Below the pieces are notes generated by a model. It was given only the letters and a program-made list of their open reading frames with translations, ran no database searches and was not told the origin of the DNA. A stretch of DNA of 64,000 nt from assembly GCF_008761635.1 (NCBI RefSeq), contig NZ_CP044344.1:496001-560000 (forward strand), given 5' to 3'. This document shows, piece after piece, positions 36,594-45,454 of the stretch (position 1 is its first letter; each line of letters begins with the position of its first letter). Made by a program: the position numbers and the translations under genes. The stretch comes from Nocardioides cynanchi. Lineage in GTDB: Bacteria > Actinomycetota > Actinomycetes > Propionibacteriales > Nocardioidaceae.

Positions 36594-37574
36594 GTGGCAG
36601 ACGGTCGTCGTGACAGCAACGACGGCAACGCCCGTGGGAGGTCCGGTTCTTCGGGCCGACCCGCTCCGCGTTCGTCGGAGGGCCGTCCCAGTCGCGGCCG
36701 ACCCTCGTCGGAGCGCGGCTCCGGGCGTTCGTCCGGTCGTCCGGACCGGACCGACCGCAACGGCCGCCCCGACCGTGCCGGCACCGACGGGCGGCGTACC
36801 TCGTCGTCGTCCGCTCGCCCGGCGCGCAAGGGCGACTGGTCCCGGCCCGCGGCCGACCAGGGCGACCGGACCGAGCAGCAGGAGCGGTACGACGGACCGC
36901 CGCTGCCCGAGGAGATCACCGGGCGCGAGCTGGACCGCTCGATCAGCGGCCAGCTCAAGGGTCTTCCGGACAAGCTGGCCCTGCGGGTGGCCCGCCACCT
37001 GGCGGCGGCCGGCCTGCTGATCGACTCCGACCCGGAGACCGCCTACCAGCACACCCTGGCCGCCCGGGCCCGGGCCTCGCGGCTCGCCGTGGTGCGCGAA
37101 GCGGTGGGCGAGGCGGCCTACGCCTCGGGGCACTACACCGAGGCGCTCGCGGAGCTGCGCGCAGCCAAGCGGATGAACGGTGCGACCGACTACCTGCCGA
37201 TCATGGCGGACTGCCACCGTGCCCTGGGGCAGCCCGAGCAGGCCCTGAAGCTGGCCAAGAGCCCGTCGGTGGCCCGCTTCCGTCCGGAGGCCAAGGCGGA
37301 GATGACCCTGGTCGAGGCGGGCGCCCGTCGCGACATGGGCCAGCTCGACGCGGCGCTGCGCACGCTGGAGCTCGCACCGCTGCAGTCCAAGAGCCGCGAG
37401 CCGTGGGTCGTCCGCCTGCGCTACGCCTACGCGGACACCCTCGAGGCGGCCGGCCGCGACACCGACGCACTGGCGTGGTTCCACCGGACCCACGCGATCG
37501 ACGCCCACGACCTCACCGATGCCGCGGACCGTGCCGACGCGATCGAGAAGCGCCAGGACGCACCGAACGACTGA
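36594..37574 (+). CDS. TPR-type protein with long Arg/Ser/Gly-rich disordered N-terminus
   Basis: 326 residues. The first about 95 residues are low complexity (many GRP, RSS, RGR, DRT turns), strongly basic and disordered. The rest begins with GPPLPEEITGRELDRSISGQL and continues as helical TPR-like pairs (TAYQHTLAARARASRLAVVREAVGEAAY, GHYTEALAELRAAKRM). The C-terminal domain matches the conserved actinobacterial TPR protein usually found near tyrS. GTG at 36594 is chosen because GAGGAG lies 6 bases upstream. Function unknown; the basic tail beside an rRNA operon invites an RNA-binding guess. Confidence 0.9.
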   Translation: MADGRRDSNDGNARGRSGSSGRPAPRSSEGRPSRGRPSSERGSGRSSGRPDRTDRNGRPDRAGTDGRRTSSSSARPARKGDWSRPAADQGDRTEQQERYDGPPLPEEITGRELDRSISGQLKGLPDKLALRVARHLAAAGLLIDSDPETAYQHTLAARARASRLAVVREAVGEAAYASGHYTEALAELRAAKRMNGATDYLPIMADCHRALGQPEQALKLAKSPSVARFRPEAKAEMTLVEAGARRDMGQLDAALRTLELAPLQSKSREPWVVRLRYAYADTLEAAGRDTDALAWFHRTHAIDAHDLTDAADRADAIEKRQDAPND

Positions 37575-37729
37575 GCGTGACCCGGCACCGGCCGCGCCAC
37601 TGGCGTTTGGCGGTCTCATCGGTCACAATGACTCCACAACTACACACCTGTCACACCAGGTAGATCTTTCATCGCGCAGAGCCCGCTGGGGAAGGCGTCG
37701 CTCCGATGCCGCTGATGAAGGAGAACCCG

Positions 37730-38254
37730 GTGACCGCACACATCACCAGCCGCCCCGCTGCGACGACGCGGGGCGTGTTGTTCGTGCACTCCTCGCCCTC
37801 GGCGCTGTGCCCGCATCTCGAGTGGGCGGTTGCCGGGGTGCTGGGTGCCGCCGTCGACCTCGAGTGGGCACCGCAGCCCGCCCAGGCGGGCACCTACCGG
37901 GCCGAGCTCTCCTTCGCCGGTGAGCCCGGGACCGCCGCTGCGATCGCGTCGGCGCTGCGAGGGTGGAACCACCTGCGCTTCGAGATCACCGAGGACCCGA
38001 CGGCGCAGTCCGAGGGAGCACGCTTCTCCTACACCCCGGACCTCGGCGTCTTCCACGCCGTCACCGGCCTGCACGGCGACATCATGATCCCCGAGGACCG
38101 GCTCAAGGCCGCGGTGGTCAAGGCCGCCGTCGGCGAGACCACGCTGCTCGGCGAGATCGACAAGCTCCTCGGCAAGCCCTGGGACGACGAGCTGGAGACC
38201 TTCCGGCACGCCGGCGAGGGAGCCCCGGTGCGCTGGCTGCACCACGTGGTCTGA
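37730..38254 (+). CDS. DUF3145 family protein
   Basis: 174 residues. Strong match to the actinobacterial DUF3145 family: TTRGVLFVHSSPSALCPHLEWAVAGVLG, YTPDLGVFHAVTGLHGDIMIPEDRL, LLGKPWDDELETFRHAGEGAPVRWLHHVV. GTG at 37730 is chosen because AAGGAG lies 6 bases upstream and homologues begin close to this point; ATG 37706 is the alternative. The family sits next to fatty-acid synthesis genes in many actinobacteria, as here (convergent with the fab operon). Function unknown. Confidence 0.94.
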   Translation: MTAHITSRPAATTRGVLFVHSSPSALCPHLEWAVAGVLGAAVDLEWAPQPAQAGTYRAELSFAGEPGTAAAIASALRGWNHLRFEITEDPTAQSEGARFSYTPDLGVFHAVTGLHGDIMIPEDRLKAAVVKAAVGETTLLGEIDKLLGKPWDDELETFRHAGEGAPVRWLHHVV

Positions 38255-38272
38255 GCGCGGCGACGGCCGCGG

Positions 38273-38713
38273 TCAGCGACGCGACAGCCTGAAGTGGGCC
38301 GGCTCGAACCACCGGGTGTGCTGGACGGGAGGGTCGGTGGGGAGCTGGCCCGGCGTGTACCACCGCAGCCGGGCCGTGATCGTGAACCGGCCGGGGACCA
38401 CCGTGGGGCGGCACACGGCGAACGCGGCGCGACCCGACGCGGGGTCCGCGTCGGCGTAGAGGTCGCCCGCCCCCCGCGGCCTGCCCCGCGGGTCGTAGAG
38501 CCACGTCTCGAGGGTCCAGTCCGGGGAGCCCGGCTTCACGACGTAGTGGTAGTGATGCGGGTGGCAGCCGGGGCGTAGGACGCCGTCGCGGGACCGGAGG
38601 TGGCCGTAGGCCGTCGTCCAGGCCGCTGCGGCCCCGGAGCCCATCAGGAGTAGCGCGAGCGCGAGCACGACGAGGCCCGACATCCTGCGGCCGGGGGCGT
38701 TCGTCCGGTCCAC
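38273..38713 (-). CDS. Hypothetical secreted protein
   Basis: 146 residues from GTG 38713. N-terminal signal or membrane segment (GLVVLALALLLMGSGAAAAW), no lipobox cysteine. The mature part has paired aromatic and His residues (CHPHHYHYVVKPG), two cysteines and a beta-type pattern (TLETWLYDPRG, RFTITARLRWYTPG). ATG at 38683 is another possible start. It lies 85 bases after accD on the same strand. No family recognised. Confidence 0.7.
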   Translation of the reverse strand: MDRTNAPGRRMSGLVVLALALLLMGSGAAAAWTTAYGHLRSRDGVLRPGCHPHHYHYVVKPGSPDWTLETWLYDPRGRPRGAGDLYADADPASGRAAFAVCRPTVVPGRFTITARLRWYTPGQLPTDPPVQHTRWFEPAHFRLSRR

Positions 38714-38798
38714 CTGTCGCGGTCACCTCCTCGCGAGTACGAGAGGACCAACGACCGCGCCCGGTGTGGGTTACGTCACCGGGCGCGCCCGCGCCGCG

Positions 38799-40220
38799 TC
38801 AGAGCGGGATGTTGCCGTGCTGACCGCGGCGCACGCCGACGGCCTGCACCGCGTCGTAGATCGCGCGGGCCAGGGCGGTGCGGGTCTGCGCCGGCTCGAC
38901 GATCTCGTCGACCACGCCGATCTCCACGGCCTTCTCCACCCCACCGGCCTGCCGCTCGTGCTCGGCAGCGAGCTCGGCCTCGACCTGGGGACGGATCTCG
39001 GGTGAGACCTCGGCCAGCTTGCGCCGGTGCAGCACCCTGATCGCCGCCACGGCCCCCATCACCGCCACCTCGGCGCCCGGCCACGCGAACACCTTGGTCG
39101 CTCCCAGGGAGCGGGCGTTCATCGCGATGTAGGCGCCGCCGTAGGTCTTCCGCGTCACCAGGGTCACCCTGGGTACGACGCACTCGCCGAAGGCGTGCAG
39201 GAGCTTGGCGCCACGGCGTACGACGCCGTCCCACTCCTGCCCGACGCCCGGCAGGTAGCCGGGCACGTCCACGAGCACGATCAGCGGGACGCCGAGGGCG
39301 TCGCACAGCCGGACGAAGCGCGAGGCCTTCTCCGCCGACAGGGAGTCCAGGCAGCCGCCCAGCCGCAGCGGGTTGTTGGCCACCACGCCGACGGTGCGGC
39401 CGCCGAGGCGCCCGAGGGCGGTGACGATGTTGGGCGCCCAGCGCTCGTGGAGCTCCTGCATGGTGTCGTCGTCGAGGACCGCTGCGACCAGCGGGTGCAC
39501 GTCGTAGGCACGCTTCTTGGACTCCGGCAGCATCCGAGAGAGGTCGCGGTCCTCGACCAGGTCGAGGTCCAGCTGGCCCTGCGAGCCGAACAACGAGGCG
39601 ACCGTGCGGGCGCGCTCGAGTGCCTCGGCCTCGCTGTCGGTGAGGATGTGGACCACGCCGGAGCGTCGCCCGTGCGGCTCGGGTCCGCCGAGGCGCAGCA
39701 TGTCGACGTCCTCACCGGTCACTGAGCGGACCACGTCGGGCCCGGTCACGAAGATCCGGCCCTCGGGTCCGAGGATCACCACGTCGGTCAGGGCCGGGCC
39801 GTACGCCGCGCCACCGGCGGCCGGGCCGAGCACGACCGAGATCTGCGGGATCTTGCCCGAGGCCTGGGTCATCGCCTGGAAGATCCGGCCGACCGCGTGC
39901 AGCGACAGCACGCCCTCGGCGAGCCGGGCGCCCCCGGAGTGCCACAGGCCGATGATCGGGGTGCCCTCGGTCATCGCCCGGTGGTAGGCGTCGACGACCA
40001 CTCGGCAGCCGACGTCGCCCATCGCGCCGCCCATGACCGTGGCGTCGGAGCAGAACGCGACGACGCGCCGGCCCTTGACCCGGCCGACCGCGGCGAGCAT
40101 CCCGGAGTCGTCCTCGGGAGTGATCAGCCGCAGGGTGCCTTCGTCCAGCAGCGCGGTGAGCCGGTGCAGCGGGTGGCGGGGGTCCTCGGTGCGCGGTGGC
40201 TTGGTCGCGGTGGCGGTCAT
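38799..40220 (-). CDS. accD: Acyl-CoA carboxylase carboxyltransferase (AccD6-like beta chain)
   Basis: 473 residues. Transfers carboxyl from biotin to acetyl-CoA or propionyl-CoA to supply malonyl-CoA to FabD. Two crotonase-like halves: GGARLAEGVLSLHAVGRIF, GPAAGGAAYGPALTDV, then VDVPGYLPGVGQEWDGVV and TYGGAYIAMNARSLGA, all intact. It has no N-terminal zinc finger, so it belongs to the acyl-CoA carboxylase type rather than bacterial AccD. The ATG overlaps the fabF stop (TGATG). A partner biotin carboxylase/BCCP is not in the window. Confidence 0.92.
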   Translation of the reverse strand: MTATATKPPRTEDPRHPLHRLTALLDEGTLRLITPEDDSGMLAAVGRVKGRRVVAFCSDATVMGGAMGDVGCRVVVDAYHRAMTEGTPIIGLWHSGGARLAEGVLSLHAVGRIFQAMTQASGKIPQISVVLGPAAGGAAYGPALTDVVILGPEGRIFVTGPDVVRSVTGEDVDMLRLGGPEPHGRRSGVVHILTDSEAEALERARTVASLFGSQGQLDLDLVEDRDLSRMLPESKKRAYDVHPLVAAVLDDDTMQELHERWAPNIVTALGRLGGRTVGVVANNPLRLGGCLDSLSAEKASRFVRLCDALGVPLIVLVDVPGYLPGVGQEWDGVVRRGAKLLHAFGECVVPRVTLVTRKTYGGAYIAMNARSLGATKVFAWPGAEVAVMGAVAAIRVLHRRKLAEVSPEIRPQVEAELAAEHERQAGGVEKAVEIGVVDEIVEPAQTRTALARAIYDAVQAVGVRRGQHGNIPL

Positions 40221-41458
40221 CAGACCGACCCGAAGGCGACGGCGACGTTGGCCCCGCCGAACCCGAAGGAGTTGTTCAGGGCGGCGATGTCGCCCGACGG
40301 CAGGTCGCGGGCGGTGGTCGGGATGTCGAGCTCCACCTGAGGGTCCTTGTCGTCCAGGTTGATCGTGGGAGGACTGACCCGGTGGTGCAGGGCCAGCACG
40401 GTCGCGATCGCCTCGAGGGCGCCGGCGCCACCGAGCAGGTGGCCGGTCATCGACTTGGTGCTGGTGACCACGACCTGGTCGGCGTGCGAGCCGAGGGTCG
40501 CGTGGATCATCAGGCCCTCGGCGATGTCGCCCTGCGGGGTCGACGTCGCGTGCGCGTTGATGTGGGCGATGTCCGAGGCGGAGATCCCGGCCTCGTGCAG
40601 CGCCCGCACGATCGCCCGGGCCCCACCGCGTCCGGCCGGATCGGGCTGGGCGATGTCGTGGGAGTCGGCGGTGATGCCGGCGCCGAGCACGGTGGCGTAG
40701 ATCCTGGCGCCGCGCGCCAGAGCATGCTCCTCCGACTCCAGCACCAGGACGCCGGCTCCCTCGCCGAGCACGAACCCGTCGCGGGCGAGGTCCCAGGGCC
40801 GGGAGACCGTGGTCGGGTCGCCGTCGTTCTTCGACAGCGCCATCATGTTGGCGAACGCCGCCATCGGCAGCGGGTGGATCGCCGCCTCGGTGCCGCCGGC
40901 CAGGACGATGTCGGCGCGGCCGAGCCGGATCTGGTCCAGGGCCAGGGAGATGGCCTCGTTGCCCGAGGCGCACGCCGAGACCGGGGTGTTCACGGCGGCC
41001 CGCGCGCCGACGTACAGGCTGATGTTCGCGGCCGGGGCGTTGGGCATCAGCATGGGTACGGCGAGTGGTGAGACCCGGCGCGGACCCTTCTCGAGCAGGG
41101 TGTCGTAGTTGGCGAGCAGGGTGGTGACCCCGCCGATGCCCGAGGCCATGGCGACGCCGAGCATGTCGTTGTCGATCTCGGCGCCCTCGAGCCCGGAGTC
41201 GGCCCAGGCCTCCATGGCCGCCACCATCGCGAACTGGGAGGAGCGGTCGAGCCGGCGGGCCTTGACCCGCTCCAGCACGTCACCGGGCTCGACGGCGATC
41301 CGGCCGGCGATCTTGACCGGCATCCCCTCGACCCAGGCATCGTCGAGGTGACGGACGCCGGACTGGCCCTTGATCAGGGCGTCCCAGGTGGACGACACGT
41401 CGCCACCGACCGGGGAGGTCGTCCCCAGGCCGGTGACGACGACACGCTTGACAGACAT
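40220..41458 (-). CDS. fabF: Beta-ketoacyl-ACP synthase II
   Basis: 412 residues. Elongates acyl-ACP with malonyl-ACP. Catalytic Cys about 163 (NTPVSACASGNEA), first His in NAHATSTPQGD, and KSMTGHLLGGAG with the Lys and second His; C-terminal NNSFGFGGANVA. ATG at 41458 is chosen with GAGG about 7 bases upstream; the longer frame to 41488 adds an unlikely leader. Shares TGATG with accD downstream; 56 bases follow acpP. Confidence 0.96.
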   Translation of the reverse strand: MSVKRVVVTGLGTTSPVGGDVSSTWDALIKGQSGVRHLDDAWVEGMPVKIAGRIAVEPGDVLERVKARRLDRSSQFAMVAAMEAWADSGLEGAEIDNDMLGVAMASGIGGVTTLLANYDTLLEKGPRRVSPLAVPMLMPNAPAANISLYVGARAAVNTPVSACASGNEAISLALDQIRLGRADIVLAGGTEAAIHPLPMAAFANMMALSKNDGDPTTVSRPWDLARDGFVLGEGAGVLVLESEEHALARGARIYATVLGAGITADSHDIAQPDPAGRGGARAIVRALHEAGISASDIAHINAHATSTPQGDIAEGLMIHATLGSHADQVVVTSTKSMTGHLLGGAGALEAIATVLALHHRVSPPTINLDDKDPQVELDIPTTARDLPSGDIAALNNSFGFGGANVAVAFGSV

Positions 41459-41514
41459 GGTGGGTCCTCGCGAGTGGTGGGCGGACACGGTGGGTGGACC
41501 GGCGGCTGCCGGTC

Positions 41515-41760
41515 TCAGCCCTGGGCGTTCTCGATGAAGGAGACGGCGTCGCCGACGGTCTTGAGGTTCTTCACCTCGTCGTCGGGGATGGACACGCCGA
41601 ACTTCTCCTCGGCGGCCACGACGACCTCGACCATGGACAGCGAGTCGACGTCGAGGTCGTCGACGAACGACTTGTCGAGCTGGACGTCCTCGACGGGGAT
41701 TCCCGCGACCTCGTTGACGATCTCGGCGAGGTCGGCGCGGATCTCTTCGGTGGTGGCCAT
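41515..41760 (-). CDS. acpP: Acyl carrier protein
   Basis: 81 residues. Four-helix acidic carrier; the phosphopantetheine serine is Ser 40 in DVDSLSM. It carries the growing chain for FabD, FabH and FabF, whose genes surround it. GAAAGGA just before the ATG is a good ribosome site. Confidence 0.97.
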   Translation of the reverse strand: MATTEEIRADLAEIVNEVAGIPVEDVQLDKSFVDDLDVDSLSMVEVVVAAEEKFGVSIPDDEVKNLKTVGDAVSFIENAQG

Positions 41761-41800
41761 GGCCGGGTGGTTCCTTTCGGTTGGGTGAGGTGGAACGTCG

Positions 41801-42802
41801 TCACGGGACGGTGATGACCTGGGCGGCATACGCCAGGCCGGCACCGAACGCGATCAGCAGCGCGATGTCCCCGCTGCGGGCCTGGTCCTCGACCATCATC
41901 CGGTCGAGGGCCAGGGGAATGGAGGCCGCCGAGGTGTTGCCCTGCTCGGCGATGTCGCGGGCGATCCTCACCCGCTCGGGGAGCTTCATGGCGCGGGCCA
42001 TGGCGTCGATGATCCGCATGTTGGCCTGGTGCGGCACGAACACGTCGAGGTCGTCGACGGTCAGCCCGGACAGCTCCAGCGTCTGCTGCCCGACCTTGGC
42101 CATGGTGAAGGAGGCCCACCGGAAGACCGGGTTGCCGAGCATCATCAGGTTGGGCATCTCGGACTTCCCGGCGGCGATCACGTCGCGCCAGTCCTCCTTC
42201 TGCCGGATCAGGTCGTACTGCTCACCGTCCGAGCCCCAGACGACCGGGCCGATGCCCGGCTTGTCGCTGGGTCCGACGACGGCCGCGCCGGCGCCGTCGG
42301 CGAAGATGAACGCCGTACCGCGGTCGGTGGTGTCGGTGATGTCGGACAGCCGCTCCACCCCGATCACCAGGACGTGCCCGGCGCCGCCACCGCGGACCAT
42401 CTGGTCGGCGAGCGCCAGACCGTGGCAGAAGCCGGCACACGCCGCCGAGATGTCGAAGGCGGCAGCCTGGTCGGTGCCGAGCTCGTAGGCGATCGCCGGG
42501 GCGATCGCCGGGGTCTGGAGCATGTGGGAGACGGTCGCGACGATCACGCAGTCGATCTGCGCCGCGGAGATGCCGGCGCGCTCGATGGCGCTGCGCGAGG
42601 CGGCCACCGACATCATCTGCACGGTCTCCTCGGGCGTGGCGAAGCGGCGCTGCTTGATCCCCGATCGCTGCTGGATCCACTCGTCGCTGGAGTCGATGGC
42701 GTCGACGATGTCGGCGTTGGGCACGATCCGCGACGGGCGGTAGCTGCCGACGCCGAGCACCGCGGAGTACGCCGCTCCGGCGACCGGGACGATCGTGGCC
42801 AT
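41801..42802 (-). CDS. fabH: Beta-ketoacyl-ACP synthase III
   Basis: 333 residues. Starts fatty acids from acyl-CoA and malonyl-ACP. Catalytic Cys about 122 (ISAACAGFCHG), His in FVPHQANMRI and Asn in EQGNTSAAS, complete. ATG shares one base with the fabD stop (TGATG). In actinobacteria this enzyme often prefers branched starters. Confidence 0.96.
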   Translation of the reverse strand: MATIVPVAGAAYSAVLGVGSYRPSRIVPNADIVDAIDSSDEWIQQRSGIKQRRFATPEETVQMMSVAASRSAIERAGISAAQIDCVIVATVSHMLQTPAIAPAIAYELGTDQAAAFDISAACAGFCHGLALADQMVRGGGAGHVLVIGVERLSDITDTTDRGTAFIFADGAGAAVVGPSDKPGIGPVVWGSDGEQYDLIRQKEDWRDVIAAGKSEMPNLMMLGNPVFRWASFTMAKVGQQTLELSGLTVDDLDVFVPHQANMRIIDAMARAMKLPERVRIARDIAEQGNTSAASIPLALDRMMVEDQARSGDIALLIAFGAGLAYAAQVITVP

Positions 42803-43986
42803 CAGGCGGCTCCCTCGGGGTGGAGCCGGACCAGGGGCTGACCGGGGGAGACCAGGTCGCCGTCCTCGACCAGCCACTCGACGACCTGGCCGCCGTGCGG
42901 TGCGTGGATGGCGGCCCGGTCGCGCGAGCTGGCGACGTCTCCGAGGGTGGCCCCGGGGGCGAGGATGCCGACCTCGGCGGCCTCGGCGTCGCGGTGGAAG
43001 GTGCCCTTCATCGGGGAGACGACCATCATCCAGGTGGGCGTGGTCTCGATCATCGAGGCCTCGCCGTGCTTGGCGCAGAACGCGCGGGCGTCGTCCAGCT
43101 GGTCGGGGGTCTTCAGGGCGAAGGTCTCCACACCGGGAAGCGCGCGCTTCGCGATGCCGACCAGGGTGCCGGCGGGAGGCATCTCGAGGATCCCGGTGAC
43201 TCCCAGGTCGCTCATCGTCTCCATGCAGAGGTCCCACCGCACGGGGCGGGCGATCTGCCCGACGATCCGGGCGATCACCTCGCGGCCGTCGTGCACGATC
43301 TGGCCGTCCCGGTTGGAGATCACCGGGGTGCGGGGGTCGTGGGTCGAGACCGAACGGGCCAGGGTGGCCATCCGGCCGACCGCCTGCGCCATGTGCTCGG
43401 TGTGGAACGCTCCGGCGACGCTGAGCGGGATCAGCCGCGCCTTGGCGGGAGGCTCGTCGGCCAGGGCCTGGAGCTGCTCGAGGGTGCCGGCCGCGACGAT
43501 CTGCCCGGGCCCGTTGTCGTTGGCGGCGGTGAGGCCCTGGGCCGCCAGCGCGGCCAGCACCTCGTCGCGGTCGCCGCCCAGGACCGCGGTCATGCCGGTC
43601 GGGGTGACCGCGGAGGCCTCGGCCATCGCGTTGCCGCGCTCGCGGACCAGGACCATCGCCTGCTCGGCGGTGATCGCCCGGGCGCCGGCGGCGGCCGCGA
43701 TCTCCCCGACGCTGTGGCCGGCCACGGCCCCGATCTGGCTGAACGCGTCGGCCGGGTGGGGGAAGAGCTCGAGGGCGGCGATCAGCCCGGTCGCCACGAG
43801 CAGTGGCTGCGCGATCCTGGTGTCGCGGATGGTCTCGGCGTCGGCCTCGGTGCCGTAGTGGGCCAGGTCGAGGTCGGCCACGGTCGAGAGCCACTCGAAC
43901 CGCGAGGCGAAGGTGGTGTCCTCGAGCCAGGGTGTGAGGAAGCCGGGAGTCTGGGCTCCCTGACCGGGGGCGACGATGACGAGCAC
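42802..43986 (-). CDS. fabD: Malonyl-CoA:ACP transacylase fused to a degenerate biotin-carrier-like domain
   Basis: 394 residues, about 80 longer than usual FabD. Residues 1-305 are normal: GQGAQ near the start, nucleophile Ser 92 in GHSVGE, Arg 117, His 195 in AFHTEH. Residues about 318-391 look like a BCCP hammerhead domain: SPMKGTFHR (compare SPMVGTFYR of E. coli BCCP), GATLGDV, then HAPHGGQVVEWLVEDGDLVSPGQPLVRL. Where BCCP has EAMKM the text is ASSRD, so the biotin lysine is Arg 355. It should not be biotinylated. A 3'-end inverted repeat of fasR lies 65-90 bases upstream, a likely operator. Confidence 0.93.
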   Translation of the reverse strand: MLVIVAPGQGAQTPGFLTPWLEDTTFASRFEWLSTVADLDLAHYGTEADAETIRDTRIAQPLLVATGLIAALELFPHPADAFSQIGAVAGHSVGEIAAAAGARAITAEQAMVLVRERGNAMAEASAVTPTGMTAVLGGDRDEVLAALAAQGLTAANDNGPGQIVAAGTLEQLQALADEPPAKARLIPLSVAGAFHTEHMAQAVGRMATLARSVSTHDPRTPVISNRDGQIVHDGREVIARIVGQIARPVRWDLCMETMSDLGVTGILEMPPAGTLVGIAKRALPGVETFALKTPDQLDDARAFCAKHGEASMIETTPTWMMVVSPMKGTFHRDAEAAEVGILAPGATLGDVASSRDRAAIHAPHGGQVVEWLVEDGDLVSPGQPLVRLHPEGAA

Positions 43987-44050
43987 CCCTCCAGCCTTGC
44001 GGGTCGACCGGCCGGGTGGCTCCTCCGGCGCGCACGAAACTCGCCCGCGG

Positions 44051-44075
44051 CTCTTTGTAGGGTTCCTACAAAGAG
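44051..44075. promoter_or_regulatory. Inverted repeat upstream of fabD, candidate FasR operator
   Basis: Perfect 11-bp arms CTCTTTGTAGG and CCTACAAAGAG with GTT between. It overlaps the fasR stop codon and lies 65 bases before the fabD ATG. It could be an operator for the fab operon, a hairpin that ends the fasR message, or both. A site bound by FasR is the first guess because FasR acts on fabD promoters in Streptomyces. Confidence 0.6.
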
Positions 44076-45307
44076 GCTGGGTCCGAGGGGGCGGGCTCCG
44101 CCACCCCCCGCGGGGACTGCCGACCCAGCACGAGCGCCAGCTGCAGGGTCAGGGCGTCGCGCGGGTCCGTGGCGGCGAGCCCGGTCAGCTCGGAGGCCTG
44201 CCGGAGGCGGTAGCGCACCGTGTTCGGGTGCACGAAGAGCGCCCGCGCGGCGGCCTCGAGCGACTGCCCCTGCTGGAAGTACGCCGTCAGGGTGTCGATC
44301 AGCGTGCCCTTGTGCCCACCGGCCTGCCGCAGGGGCAGGTAGACCTCCTCCACGAGGTGGCGCCGGGCGTGGCCGTCGCCGGCGAGCACCCGCTCGGGCA
44401 AGAGGTCGTCGGTGGCCACGGGTCGCGGTGCGTCGGGCCAGCCGGTCGCCGCCCGCAGCCCGGAGAGCGCGGCGCGGGCCGAGGTGTGGCCACTGCTGAG
44501 GTCGTCGGCTCGCGGGCCGACCACGACCGGACCGTCGCCGAAGAACCGGACCACCGCGCTGGCAGCCTTGTCGGGGTCCTCGACGCCACCGAGGATCACC
44601 ACGAGTCGGTCGCCCTGGATGGCGCAGAGCGCGTCCAACCCTTTGCCCCGGGCGGCACGGCGTACCTCCTCGAACAGGTCCGGCGAGCGGGGGGAGGGTA
44701 CGGCGCCCAGCACCACCGCCACGCCCTCGCTCTGGGCCCAGCCCAACGCACTCGCCCGAGACTGCACCGCCTCGTCGGCCTCGGCCCGCAGCACGGAGTC
44801 CACGACGAGTGCCTCCAGCCGGGCGTCCCAGGCGCCGCGGGCCTCAGCCGCGCGGGCGTAGACCTCGGCGGTGGCGAAGGCGACCTCGCGGGCGTAGCGG
44901 AGCACCGCGGCGTGGACGGCGGGAGCGTCGGCCGGGTCGACGACCTCGTCGACGTGGGACTCCACGACCTCGATCCCGAGCCGCACCAGGTCCACCGTCT
45001 GGCCCAAGGTGATCACCCCGGTCAGGGTGCGGGGGGCCGCCCCGAACACGGCCGCGGCGGTGTCGCCGGGGAACGCGTCGTCGTCGTCGAGCCGGAACCA
45101 GTCGACGAACCCCCTCATGCCGGCCTGGAGGATCTGGCCGACCCAGGCGCGGCTCTCGGCGCTCAGGTCGGCGAACCACGGCATGTCGGTGAGCATCCGT
45201 GACATGGCGGCGCTGCTGAGCGACCCGGTGGCCCGGCCCAGCGCCAGGGCCGCGCGTTCCCGCGACCCGCCACCGGGGGTCGGGAGCGCTTGGACGCGGG
45301 CGGGCAT
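44066..45307 (-). CDS. fasR: PucR/CdaR-type regulator, FasR-like
   Basis: 413 residues. The C-terminal PucR-type helix-turn-helix is clear (QSLEAAARALFVHPNTVRYRLRQASELTGL); the middle is a GGDEF-like degenerate domain and the N-terminal third is helical. Position directly before fabD-fabH-acpP-fabF matches FasR, the activator of fatty acid synthesis in Streptomyces. ATG 45307 is the longest start; an inner ATG about 34 residues in is possible. It presumably controls the fab operon through the inverted repeat after its end. Confidence 0.9.
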   Translation of the reverse strand: MPARVQALPTPGGGSRERAALALGRATGSLSSAAMSRMLTDMPWFADLSAESRAWVGQILQAGMRGFVDWFRLDDDDAFPGDTAAAVFGAAPRTLTGVITLGQTVDLVRLGIEVVESHVDEVVDPADAPAVHAAVLRYAREVAFATAEVYARAAEARGAWDARLEALVVDSVLRAEADEAVQSRASALGWAQSEGVAVVLGAVPSPRSPDLFEEVRRAARGKGLDALCAIQGDRLVVILGGVEDPDKAASAVVRFFGDGPVVVGPRADDLSSGHTSARAALSGLRAATGWPDAPRPVATDDLLPERVLAGDGHARRHLVEEVYLPLRQAGGHKGTLIDTLTAYFQQGQSLEAAARALFVHPNTVRYRLRQASELTGLAATDPRDALTLQLALVLGRQSPRGVAEPAPSDPASL

Positions 45308-45393
45308 GTCTCGACCCTAGTGAGCGCGACGGCCGGTGTCATCGCCGGATCAACCGGGCGTGAAATCCCTTGTGGATACAGGGTTTCCGGCTT

Positions 45394-45410
45394 ACGTACG
45401 GTGGGTACGT
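45394..45410. promoter_or_regulatory. Palindrome in the fasR/hydrolase intergenic region
   Basis: ACGTAC-ggtgg-GTACGT, perfect 6-bp arms, 45 bases before the hydrolase ATG and 87 bases from the fasR start on the other strand. It could bind a dimeric repressor of either gene. Confidence 0.4.
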
Positions 45411-45454
45411 CTGGTTGAATCTCGCAGGACCCCGACCAGGAGGCTCACTGCCCC

